DNA from: Planctomycetota bacterium
Lineage (GTDB): Bacteria; Planctomycetota; UBA1135; UBA2386
Direction: 5' to 3'
Length of the DNA stretch: 43,603 nucleotides
NCBI GenBank assembly: GCA_025459175.1
Contig: JALORC010000054.1
Span: 1-43,603 of the forward strand
Shown here: in pieces, positions 24,462 to 35,619 of the stretch
Position numbering within the stretch: position 1 is the first letter of the stretch
How the letters are laid out: each line of letters opens with the position of its first letter
Program-made: the position numbers and the translations under genes
The notes under the pieces: model-generated
The model's database searches: none
The model's input: the letters and a program-made list of their open reading frames with translations, nothing else
Told to the model about the DNA's origin: nothing

Positions 24462-26132
24462 ATGCAACTGACCCCGATCGTTCCGTTCGCCATCGCGCTG
24501 CTCGCGCTCGGCACCACGTTCCCGAGCTCGATGGCCCGCCCCGACGAGGGCATGTGGCCGTTCGATGGCCTGCCGCTGCAGGTGTTGAAGGACAAGTACG
24601 GCTTCGAGCCGACCAAGGAATGGCTCGAGCACGTGCGCCTCGGCAGCGTGCGCTTCGACACCGGCGGTTCGGGCTCGTTCGTGTCGGCGAACGGTCTGGT
24701 GATGACCAACCACCATGTCGCGCTGACGACGATCCAGGCGGTGTCGACGCAGGAGAAGGACTGGGTCGAGCCCGGTTTCAGCGCGCGTCTCTACGGCAGC
24801 GAGGTGCCCGGCAAGGACCTGACTCTGCGCCAGCTGGTCGAGATCAAGGACGTCACCGCCGAGGTGATGGCGCTGAAGGCGGCCGACACCGGCGAGAACG
24901 GCAACGAGTGGCGCGGCAAGGTCGAGGAGATGTGCGCCGCCGCGGTCGCCGACAAGAAGAACCACAAGGCCGATCTGGTCACGCTGTACGACGGCAACCA
25001 GTACCGCCTGCACGTCTATCACGTGTTCGACGACGTGCGCCTGGTGTTCGCGCCGGAGAAGCAGGTCGCGTTCTACGGCGGCGACTACGACAACTTCACC
25101 TACCCGCGCTACTGCCTCGACTGCGCGTTCTTCCGCGTCTACGAGGACGGCAAGCCGATCGACAGCTCGAAGTACTTCTTCCAGTTCGATGCGGACGGCG
25201 CGGCGACCGACGAGCTGGTGTTCGTGTCCGGTCACCCGGGTGGCACCGAGCGCTCGCTGACCCACGCCGAGATGGAGCTGCAGCGCGACCTGCCGGTGCC
25301 GGCGATCGTGCGGCTGCTGAAGGGCCGGATCGCGTCGATGCAGAAGCGCATGGAGAAGGATCCGAAGGCGGCCTTCGAGCTGCGCGACCAGTTCTTCTCG
25401 GCCAGCAACAGCCTGAAGGCCTACGAGGGTCACCTCAACGGCCTGCTCGACGCCAACTGGATGGCGAAGATCAAGGCGCGCGACGAGGAGCTGATCGCCA
25501 AGTCGGGCAAGCCCGAGGTCAAGGCCGCGTTCGAGTTCATCGCCGCCGAGATGGCGAAGGTCCGCGAGGGCCACAAGGCCGATCGGCCGAATCTGCAGAA
25601 GCTGATGCCGCAGCTCACGGAGGTCGGTGAGAAGGTCTGCGCCGACGCCAAGAAGACCATCAACGACGCGCGGTTCGCGGTCTACGGCGCCGCCAACTAC
25701 CCGGACGCGACGTTCACGTTGCGGCTCGCGTTCGGCACCGTGAAGGGCTACGAGGCCGGCACCACGATGGTGTCGCCGAAGACGACGCTGAACGGCTTGT
25801 TCGAGCGCAACGCCAGCTTCGACAACAAGGCGCCGTACGACCTGCCGAAGCGCTGGACCGACAAGAAGGCGAAGCTGAACCTCGACACGCCGTACAACTT
25901 CGTCTGCACGGCGGACATCATCGGCGGCAACTCGGGCAGCCCGATCCTCGATCGCGAGGCGAAGGTGGTCGGTCTAGTGTTCGACGGCAACATCGAGTCG
26001 CTGCCGGGCAACTACTGGTTCGACGAGCGCGTCAATCGCTGCGTCGGCGTGCACACGGCCGGCATGCTCGAGTCGCTGGCGGTGGTCTACGAGGAGTTCG
26101 GCCTCGTGCACGAGCTGCGCGGCGGCAAGTGA
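24462..26132 (+). CDS. S46 family serine peptidase (DPP7/DPP11-like)
   Basis: A 556-residue secreted peptidase with an N-terminal signal sequence. The mature N-terminus ARPDEGMWPFD is the usual S46 start. Catalytic residues by family position: His in TNHH (84/85), Asp220 in the YCLDCAFFRVY block that follows GGDYDNFTYPR, and Ser491 in GGNSGSPI. S46 enzymes are dipeptidyl-peptidases of the periplasm or cell surface. This one is shorter than the roughly 700 residues I know for Porphyromonas DPP7/DPP11, so part of the helical lid is probably reduced and the specificity may differ. It converges on the SGNH hydrolase gene with a 9-base gap. Confidence 0.92.
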   Translation: MQLTPIVPFAIALLALGTTFPSSMARPDEGMWPFDGLPLQVLKDKYGFEPTKEWLEHVRLGSVRFDTGGSGSFVSANGLVMTNHHVALTTIQAVSTQEKDWVEPGFSARLYGSEVPGKDLTLRQLVEIKDVTAEVMALKAADTGENGNEWRGKVEEMCAAAVADKKNHKADLVTLYDGNQYRLHVYHVFDDVRLVFAPEKQVAFYGGDYDNFTYPRYCLDCAFFRVYEDGKPIDSSKYFFQFDADGAATDELVFVSGHPGGTERSLTHAEMELQRDLPVPAIVRLLKGRIASMQKRMEKDPKAAFELRDQFFSASNSLKAYEGHLNGLLDANWMAKIKARDEELIAKSGKPEVKAAFEFIAAEMAKVREGHKADRPNLQKLMPQLTEVGEKVCADAKKTINDARFAVYGAANYPDATFTLRLAFGTVKGYEAGTTMVSPKTTLNGLFERNASFDNKAPYDLPKRWTDKKAKLNLDTPYNFVCTADIIGGNSGSPILDREAKVVGLVFDGNIESLPGNYWFDERVNRCVGVHTAGMLESLAVVYEEFGLVHELRGGK

Positions 26133-26150
26133 GGCCGGGGCTCACTTGCC
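26124..26150. terminator. Shared hairpin holding both stop codons, S46 / SGNH
   Basis: GGCAAGTGAG (26124-26133) and CTCACTTGCC (26141-26150) are perfect 10-base inverted repeats with a 7-base loop. The left arm carries the TGA of the peptidase (26130-26132) and the right arm the TGA of the SGNH gene on the other strand (26142-26144). Both proteins therefore end Gly-Lys-stop. Terminator-like in both directions, without T-runs. Confidence 0.6.
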
Positions 26151-27056
26151 CGCATCGGCCGGCTTGCCCTTCGCTGGCGGCGCCGTCTTCTTGACCAGGC
26201 TGGCCTTGGCGCGCTGGATGACGGCCGCCGGGTCCGCGCCGCGCGGCAGCCCGAACTCGGGTTTCGCCTGCGCCAGCTCGTCGACCAGCACACACGCGAT
26301 CGCCGCCAACCCGGCCGGCGTCGCGTGCAGGTCGTCCTGCTGCAGCAGCGGCTGCTCGGCGGTGGCCGCGAAGCGCTTGCCGGCGACCTCGACGACCTTC
26401 TCGTCGTGCAGCTGCCGGATCATCTTCGACAGCGGCACGACCCGCACGTTCGGGTGCTCCTTGGCCCACGCGACGAGGCGCGCGTTGGCGGCCGCGATCG
26501 ACTCGAGCGGCGGCATCTGCGAGGCGCGCAGCATCTTGCCGACCGCGCGCGACATGTCCGGGATGTCGCCGACGACCACCGGCACCTCGAACTTCGCCAG
26601 CTCGGCGAGACCCTGCTCGAACGTGGCCATGCGCGTGGCCTCGGTCTGCTCGGGCTGGTCCTTCTTGCCGTGCGAGCCGTAGCAGTACCAGAACAGGTAG
26701 TCGAGCGCGATGACGCCCTGCGGCTCGGACTTCAGGACCGCGGCGGCGGCGTCGCCGCCGACCTGCTTCGGGTTCATGAACATGCCGCTGCTGGCCTGGT
26801 CCTCGATCTGCAGCGGCCGGTCGCCGCAGACCAGCGGCAGCATGTTCGCCATCCGGAACTGGGCCTGGTAGACGCCGTCGGCGCGCGTCTCGGCGAGCCG
26901 GCAGCCGAAGCCGTCGGACACGCTGGCGCCGAGCACGCCGATGCGCAGCGGTGCGGTCGCGGGCGCGGTGGGCTCGGGCGGGGCTGCGACCTGGGCCCGG
27001 AGGCCGAGGCAGGTCGACAGCGAGAACAGGGCTGTGAGGAACGTTGGTCGGACCAT
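26142..27056 (-). CDS. Secreted SGNH/GDSL-family hydrolase
   Basis: A 304-residue protein with a signal peptide (MVRPTFLTALFSLSTCLGLRA). Block I is GVLGASVSDGFG (nucleophile Ser in the GxSxS-like stretch), and block V is DDLHATPAG, giving the Asp-x-x-His pair of SGNH esterases. The family cleaves esters on lipids or polysaccharides; the substrate is unknown. The ATG at 27056 is chosen because it gives the signal peptide. It follows the FHA-Lon gene by 55 bases and is probably in the same transcript, with a hairpin in between. Confidence 0.82.
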   Translation of the reverse strand: MVRPTFLTALFSLSTCLGLRAQVAAPPEPTAPATAPLRIGVLGASVSDGFGCRLAETRADGVYQAQFRMANMLPLVCGDRPLQIEDQASSGMFMNPKQVGGDAAAAVLKSEPQGVIALDYLFWYCYGSHGKKDQPEQTEATRMATFEQGLAELAKFEVPVVVGDIPDMSRAVGKMLRASQMPPLESIAAANARLVAWAKEHPNVRVVPLSKMIRQLHDEKVVEVAGKRFAATAEQPLLQQDDLHATPAGLAAIACVLVDELAQAKPEFGLPRGADPAAVIQRAKASLVKKTAPPAKGKPADAGK

Positions 27057-27083
27057 CGCCGCACGATAGCGACGAGTCGGACC

Positions 27084-27104
27084 GGGTGCCGGCTGGCGGC
27101 ACCC
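27084..27104 (-). terminator. Intercistronic hairpin between FHA-Lon and SGNH genes
   Basis: GGGTGCC (27084-27090) and GGCACCC (27098-27104), a perfect 7-base stem extendable by one G-C pair, start about 8 bases past the FHA-Lon stop. It may be an attenuator or an RNA-stability element. Confidence 0.35.
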
Positions 27105-27111
27105 ACGGCCT

Positions 27112-29562
27112 TCACTTCTTCGCGGCCGGCGAACTCGCCGCGAGCTCGCACCAGAACGCGCTCTCCCACAGCGACTCGAGCGCCGCGAGCTTCTCCTCGT
27201 CGTCACCCTCGCGCTTGGCCAACCCGAGCTGGTACGCGAGCCGCGCCGCGACCGGCACGTAGCCGGCGACCTGCTTGCTCTTCGCCGCCGCCTCGCGGGC
27301 CAGCAGCCGCGCCAGGTCGAGCTGCGTCGACAGCGCCTTGCGGTTGCTCAACACCAGCGTGCCGCTCTCGTCGGTGGTGCCACCGAGCGAGTAGTACTTG
27401 TTGACCAGCGACGCGCCCTTCAGGAACGCCATCGAACCGGCCGCCAGCCGCAGCAGGTTGGTCTCGGTCTTCTGGTCGGTGATGCCCTCGGCGAGCTGCA
27501 CCGCGCGGAACGCGACCAGGTAGTTCTCGTCGTTGGCGGCGAGCCGGTTCTGCAGCGTGCCCTTGTCGACGCCGGCGTCGCGCGCGGCCTCCTCGAGCGT
27601 CAGCGACTCGAGATACTGCAGCACCGCACCGGCCGCCGAGCCGTAGGCGGCCGCGAAGTTGCCGATCGACTCGGCCGCGATCGGCGCGCCCTGGCCCTCC
27701 TCGTTGCCGAAGTCCTTCTGGTCCTCGGCCACGTCGATCATCGTCTTGGTGATGCTGAAGTAGGTGATCGCACCGAACATCAGCTCCGGCAGCTTCTCCT
27801 GCTCCGCTTCCTTCAGCGTGCCCTTCTGGCGCGCTTCGAGCAGCTTGTCGACGTTGGCGACCGCGTTGTCGGCCATCGACAGGAACGCCTCGGCGACGAC
27901 CGCCGAGTGGTAGGCGCGCAGCGTGTTGATCTGGCCGCCGCCGGTCTTGCGCTTGGCGAGCAGTTCGGCTTCCGACAGCATCGCGCTCAGCTGGCCGCGC
28001 ACGCTCGCCGCGGCGCGCACCTGTGCCACCATGTCGTCGAAGTCCTGCTTCTGTGCCGACTGCAGGAAGCGCGCGGCGTCCTTGGTGATGCCGGCCAGCA
28101 CCGCGGCCTGCACGTAGCTCTCGAGGGCCGAGGCGAGGAAGTCGCTCTTCTCGAAGCCCTGCGCCTGCTTGTAGGCCTCGTCGGCGCGGGCCGCGATCGG
28201 CTGGATGTTCTTGCCTAGTTCGCCGAGGCCGCGCGCGAACGAGCCGATGTTGGCGATCTCGCTCGCGATGCGTGCGCGCCACTTCTCGCTCTTGCCGCGC
28301 AGTCGCGCCAGCGTCTCGCTGTCGAGCTCCATCTCGCTCTCGGCGACCGGGGTCGGCCGTTCGAGCTTGTCGTCGGTCAAGAACTCGTAGGCCTGGAACA
28401 CGTCCTGGATCTCGCGCACCTCGAGCCCGAACTCCTTGCCGACCTCGAACAGGTCGACGGTGCGACCGGTGCGCAGGTCGGTGTGGTTGCGGCCGCCCAT
28501 CGGGAAGCCGAACCGCTTGATGCCGTCCTTCTTGGCCCCGTCCATCTTCTGCACGATGCCGCCGACCGGGCCGGCCGAGCCGTCCGGGTTGATGGTGCCG
28601 GTCATCGTGGTGTCGGCGCGCGGCGTCTTGCCGCGCAGCAGGGCGACCATCGTCGCGGTCATCAGCATGCCGGCCGACGGGCCGTCGATGTGGCCGCCGG
28701 TGCCGACCAGGAACTCGTGGTCGGTCAGGTTGCGGCCGCACAGGCGGCTCGAGCTGAACGCGGCCAGCCAGGTCGCGGTCTTCCACTGGTTGCCCGCACC
28801 GCCGGCGAACTGCTCGGTGGTGCCGACCGAGGCGCGGCCCTTGTCGTTGGGCGAGATGCGCACGTTGGTCGGCGAGGTGCCGCCGCTCGCCTGCGGGCCG
28901 ATCGGGCCGCGGAACCAGACTGCCTTGACGTTCGCTTCGCGGGTCGCGGTCAGCTTGCCGGTCGCCGTGGTCTTGCCGCCGCCGCCGTTGCTGCCGGGGT
29001 CATTGCCGCCGCCGCCGCCGTTCGCGCCACCGCCGCGGAACACGAACGCGAGCACGCCGATCAGCGCGATGGCGCCGATGCCGACCATCAGGTTGCGCTT
29101 CTGCGCTGCCGGCATCGATCCGGTCGGGCCGCCGTGGCCGGTGCTCACCGGCTGGGGCGGGATCGGCGCCGGGCGGTTCTGCACCGCGGTGCCGGCCTTG
29201 ACCTCGGTGCCGGCCGCGGCGCGCGGGTTCGGCATCACCAGCGTGCCCATCGGCGTCTCGAGGCCCTTCACCTCGACCAGTTCGAGGCTCGAACCGCCGA
29301 GCGTGTAGACGACGCCGGGCGCCATCACCTCGTCGGTGACCTTGCGGCTGCCTTGCCAGGTGCCGTTGGTGCTGCCGACGTCCCGCAGCTTGACGATGCC
29401 GTCCGCGAACAGGATCTCGGCGTGTTTGCTCGAGGTGCCCGGGTCCTGCATCACCAGGTCGCCGGCTTCGCGGCCGATGGTCAGGCGCGGCTGGTCGTGT
29501 TCGGTCTCGGTCGGTGACTGCTTGGCGCGCGTGATGCGCAGGACGAAGCTGGGCTTGGTCAT
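27112..29562 (-). CDS. FHA - transmembrane - Lon-type (S16) protease fusion
   Basis: An 816-residue protein. Residues 1-95 are an FHA phosphothreonine-binding domain (LTIGRE at 27-32, SSKHAEI at 44-50, DVGSTNGTW at 61-69). A Pro/Gly linker and one transmembrane helix (about 157-176) follow, then a Gly-rich spacer. The next part is a Lon proteolytic domain: DGPSAGML with Ser296, TMTGTINPDGSAGPVGGI, and Lys339 in VQKM. Ser and Lys are 43 residues apart, the same spacing as Ser679 and Lys722 in E. coli Lon. No AAA+ domain is present. Residues 400-816 are mostly helical and unknown. If the FHA side is cytoplasmic the protease is outside, as in YlbL-type membrane Lon-like proteases. The window's kinases are candidate partners. 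Confidence 0.85.
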   Translation of the reverse strand: MTKPSFVLRITRAKQSPTETEHDQPRLTIGREAGDLVMQDPGTSSKHAEILFADGIVKLRDVGSTNGTWQGSRKVTDEVMAPGVVYTLGGSSLELVEVKGLETPMGTLVMPNPRAAAGTEVKAGTAVQNRPAPIPPQPVSTGHGGPTGSMPAAQKRNLMVGIGAIALIGVLAFVFRGGGANGGGGGNDPGSNGGGGKTTATGKLTATREANVKAVWFRGPIGPQASGGTSPTNVRISPNDKGRASVGTTEQFAGGAGNQWKTATWLAAFSSSRLCGRNLTDHEFLVGTGGHIDGPSAGMLMTATMVALLRGKTPRADTTMTGTINPDGSAGPVGGIVQKMDGAKKDGIKRFGFPMGGRNHTDLRTGRTVDLFEVGKEFGLEVREIQDVFQAYEFLTDDKLERPTPVAESEMELDSETLARLRGKSEKWRARIASEIANIGSFARGLGELGKNIQPIAARADEAYKQAQGFEKSDFLASALESYVQAAVLAGITKDAARFLQSAQKQDFDDMVAQVRAAASVRGQLSAMLSEAELLAKRKTGGGQINTLRAYHSAVVAEAFLSMADNAVANVDKLLEARQKGTLKEAEQEKLPELMFGAITYFSITKTMIDVAEDQKDFGNEEGQGAPIAAESIGNFAAAYGSAAGAVLQYLESLTLEEAARDAGVDKGTLQNRLAANDENYLVAFRAVQLAEGITDQKTETNLLRLAAGSMAFLKGASLVNKYYSLGGTTDESGTLVLSNRKALSTQLDLARLLAREAAAKSKQVAGYVPVAARLAYQLGLAKREGDDEEKLAALESLWESAFWCELAASSPAAKK

Positions 29563-29824
29563 GGGGTGGGGCGGATGGCGGCCGATGGGGCGGCGGCAGG
29601 TGGCCTGAGGCTACCCCGTCGTCATCGCCCGTTCGTCGCCAATCATCGGCAGGTGCCGCCCCGGACTCGCATCGAACGTGCCTTGGCCGTTCCCCGCAAT
29701 GGTCATCGAGGTGGTGAGCCCTGGCTATGAGCGAGTGTCAAGGCGCACGAGGTTCCAGCCACCGCATGGCTCCGCCGGCGAGCGGGTGCTCGGTGCTGGG
29801 TGCGCGGTCTGCGCGGTTGCGCGA

Positions 29825-29888
29825 TCGAGAGGGGCTTTCAGCCCCAGCCTCTGGGCGCTACCCTCTCGACCGCGGCGCATTCCGCGCC
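29825..29888 (+). promoter_or_regulatory. Leader hairpins upstream of the copper radical oxidase
   Basis: Three inverted repeats overlap or follow each other: TCGAGAGGG (29825-29833) with CCCTCTCGA (29861-29869); GGGGCT (29831-29836) with AGCCCC (29840-29845); GGCGC (29874-29878) with GCGCC (29884-29888). The first two share bases 29831-29833 and exclude one another, so the leader could switch between structures. Function is inferred only. Confidence 0.35.
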
Positions 29889-29891
29889 TTC

Positions 29892-29897
29892 GGAGGA
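29892..29897 (+). promoter_or_regulatory. Strong Shine-Dalgarno for the ATG at 29902
   Basis: GGAGGA at 29892-29897, four bases before the ATG. This decides the start: it supports 29902 even though that frame breaks in the CT tract. Confidence 0.7.
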
Positions 29898-29901
29898 CTC
29901 A

Positions 29902-31974
<2,073 letters not shown>

Positions 31975-31975
<1 letters not shown>

Positions 31976-33603
31976 TGCGGTGGTTGATTCGAGTGAGCGT
32001 TGTGTTGGTGATGTGTACATCAGCTGCATCACAAGACGTGCTGTGGACGGTGAGCACTCCGGGTGCTTTTCTCCACGCCGTGATGGCACGTTGGTTTGGT
32101 GACTACAACCAAGATGGCTACGCGGATCTCCTCGTCTCTGGCATCGATTTCGCGCACCCGCAGATGATCCGCAGAATGAAGGTGCTGTCCGGCCGGGACG
32201 GTGTCGAGTTGCAGACGACTGGGTTCGTGCAGGATCCCGCTACCGAGATGAAGTGTGTCGGCGACTGGGATGGAGACGGCCATCCCGACTGGGCCATGGC
32301 CTGGGGTTACCCAGGACACTTCTATTGGGAAGTGTGGTCCATGCGCACCCAGCAGCTTCTGTTCCAGCTCGATCAGCCGACACCATGCGCCGGGGCTACG
32401 CGGTGTCTTGCGGGGGGGCTTGACTGTGATGGCGATGGGCTCGGAGATCTCGTGATCGGTAACTGCAGTGGCGACCTGGAGGCGCGCCTGCATTCGGGCG
32501 CGCTCCTGTGGCGCATCCAGGGAGCTTCACTGGGATTGTTCGTCGTCGACGTCGAATCTGTCGGCGACATTGACAGTGATGGGTGTGATGATGTGGTCGT
32601 CGGCGGCCTCGAAGGGATCTCCGGGGTCGATCGGGGATTCGCGGCGCTGGTCTCGGGGAGGACTGGCACTGTTCGCCACTTTCACTTCGGGCCCCAACCC
32701 TACGACATCCTCAACAGCGACGTCACGCCCGCCGGGGACATTGATGGTGATGGCGTCACCGACTACGCCGTCGGCAACGACGGTGGGTTCAGTGGCTTGG
32801 TGATGACGTGGTCGGGAGCGACCGGTGCGTTGTTGCGTGAGTATCGCAACCCCGTCGGATTGCTGACGGGCTTGTTCCTGGCGGGGCGGGATGTCGATCT
32901 CGATGGCCGCCCGGACATCATCGACCTTTCGCCCGGCTATCCGAACGTGCCGGGGCAGAGCCAGATGAACGGACGACTGCGGACGCTGTCGTCGCGTGAT
33001 GGGCAAGACCTGGTTCACGTCCGAAACCCGTATCCGACAGTTCGTTTCGGGGACAGCTACGCTGATCTTGGTGTCCAGCCTGGCAACCCGTATCCGGTGG
33101 TAGCGGTCAAGGACGAGTTGGTCGTGCCAGGGATCGGAATCTGGACGCGCCTGCGCGCGATCCGGTTGTCTCCAGCCGGAACTGCAGTGGTGGGCCGGGG
33201 GTGCAGCAGTGGCCCCGTCGAGCCGACGATCGGCGTTCGACGCGTGGGACTGGCAATGCCGTCAGCCCAGGATCCCAGTCGCATCGTTCTCGGCGCAGCG
33301 CCACCGGCCGCATTGGCGGTCTGCGCCGTGGGCGCCGCGGGCCAGTCCACCCACTTCGGCGTGCCCCTGCCGATCGGCCTAGACGCCATCGGCTTGCCGG
33401 GCTGTCAGTTGTTGGTGCCCGGTTCGATGACGGCAGTACGCGTCACTGGTTCGACCGGGATGGATCGAGGCTACGCCGAAGTGAGCATCGGTTCCGCACT
33501 CACATCGTCGGGAGGCACTGCGTATGCTGCGCAGTGGATCGTCCTCGATCCGACGACTCTCGAGTATGCTGTGACCCCTCGCTATGAGTTTCGTGGTCAG
33601 TGA
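31975..33603 (+). CDS. Secreted FG-GAP/VCBS-repeat protein with lineage C-terminal domain
   Basis: A 542-residue protein whose ATG overlaps the preceding stop (TGATG), so it is probably coupled to the oxidase. The signal peptide is MRWLIRVSVVLVMCTSAAS. Six calcium-binding-type loops are visible (DYNQDGYAD, DWDGDGHPD, DCDGDGLGD, DIDSDGCDD, DIDGDGVTD, DVDLDGRPD), spaced as in integrin-like FG-GAP propellers. From about 33187 a C-terminal domain begins with GRGCSSG and contains LPGCQLLVPG and AAQWIVLDP; it resembles the C-terminus of the protein at 4767. Probable role: cell-surface adhesion or ligand binding. GC content is well below the window norm (32 of 60 in line 32521). Confidence 0.85.
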
Positions 33604-33642
33604 GGCGCGGCTCTAGGAGCCTATGCGGATCGGCCAGCCTCA
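33601..33642. terminator. Shared hairpin holding both stop codons, FG-GAP / ferredoxin
   Basis: TGAGGC (33601-33606) and GCCTCA (33637-33642), 6 bases perfect. The left arm starts with the FG-GAP TGA and the right arm ends with the ferredoxin stop on the other strand. Inside is a second hairpin, GGCTC (33609-33613) with GAGCC (33617-33621). Confidence 0.5.
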
Positions 33643-33975
33643 GTACGGACTGTCGAGCATGTCCCAGATGATCTGCTCGACGTCCGGCTGGCACTTGCCG
33701 GTCAGCCGCTGCACCGGCGCGCCCTTGCCCTCGATGTGCGCCGCGATCTCCGTCAGGTCGGCCTCGGTGACCTTGCTGTAGAAGATCTTGTCGGGATACA
33801 GCGTCACGTTGATGCCCTGGTCGCAGGCGCCGAAGCACGGGTAGCGCCGGATCTTGATGCGCTCCTGGTTGGGGTCGAACTGCTTGATCAGGTCGCGCAG
33901 CTTGTCGAACACGTCGCCGCTGCCCTTCTCGGTGCAGTCGCCGCCTTCACACACGTAGCAGAGTCGGTTGGTCAT
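33640..33975 (-). CDS. Thioredoxin-like [2Fe-2S] ferredoxin (NuoE-like)
   Basis: A 111-residue protein. Cys9-x4-Cys14 (CEGGDC) and Cys47-x3-Cys51 (CFGAC) are the four cluster ligands of the NuoE/thioredoxin-like ferredoxin fold; extra cysteines are at 6 and 95. It carries single electrons between a reductase and an acceptor. It lies 222 bases behind boxB on the same strand. In most known box loci BoxA (reductase with its own ferredoxin domain) feeds BoxB; no boxA is seen here, so this ferredoxin may take that part. Against this, a good terminator sits between boxB and this gene, so they are at least partly separate transcripts. Confidence 0.87.
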   Translation of the reverse strand: MTNRLCYVCEGGDCTEKGSGDVFDKLRDLIKQFDPNQERIKIRRYPCFGACDQGINVTLYPDKIFYSKVTEADLTEIAAHIEGKGAPVQRLTGKCQPDVEQIIWDMLDSPY

Positions 33976-34158
33976 CGGAGAGAGTCAGCGCCGCTGCGAC
34001 AGGCGAACGGCACCGCGAAGAGAATCAGCCAGAAGACGGAGAACCAGGAGACGGAGAGTCGTTTGCGTGGTCACGCCACCATCGTGGCTGCAGAGCAGCC
34101 ACGTGGCCGGCCACGGTTGCATCAATCGCCGTCACCGTGATATCGCCGGCCACAAAGC

Positions 34159-34197
34159 AAAAACCTGATCGAAGGGCGAGCTCCGCTCGCCGCCCGA

Positions 34198-34200
<3 letters not shown>
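34159..34200 (-). terminator. Rho-independent terminator after boxB, including its stop codon
   Basis: On the minus strand TGATCG pairs with CGATCA (34195-34200 and 34166-34171) around an inner perfect stem GGCGAGC/GCTCGCC (34185-34191 and 34175-34181) with a 3-base loop, followed by GGTTTTT (34159-34165). The TGA stop of boxB is the first three bases of the stem. This is the best intrinsic terminator in the window. Confidence 0.8.
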
Positions 34201-35616
<1,416 letters not shown>

Positions 35617-35619
35617 GGA

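Larger units (their letters stand above)
29563..29901. other. Divergent intergenic region upstream of the copper radical oxidase
   Basis: 339 bases without a supported gene. The last 80 bases hold several inverted repeats and then a strong ribosome-binding site (listed separately). I see nothing coding and no clear promoter. Confidence 0.4.

Noticed and set aside
28976..29037. GCC-rich repeat in the FHA-Lon gene as a possible unstable microsatellite
   Set aside because: It is an imperfect trinucleotide stretch encoding the Gly-rich linker, so length changes would keep the frame.
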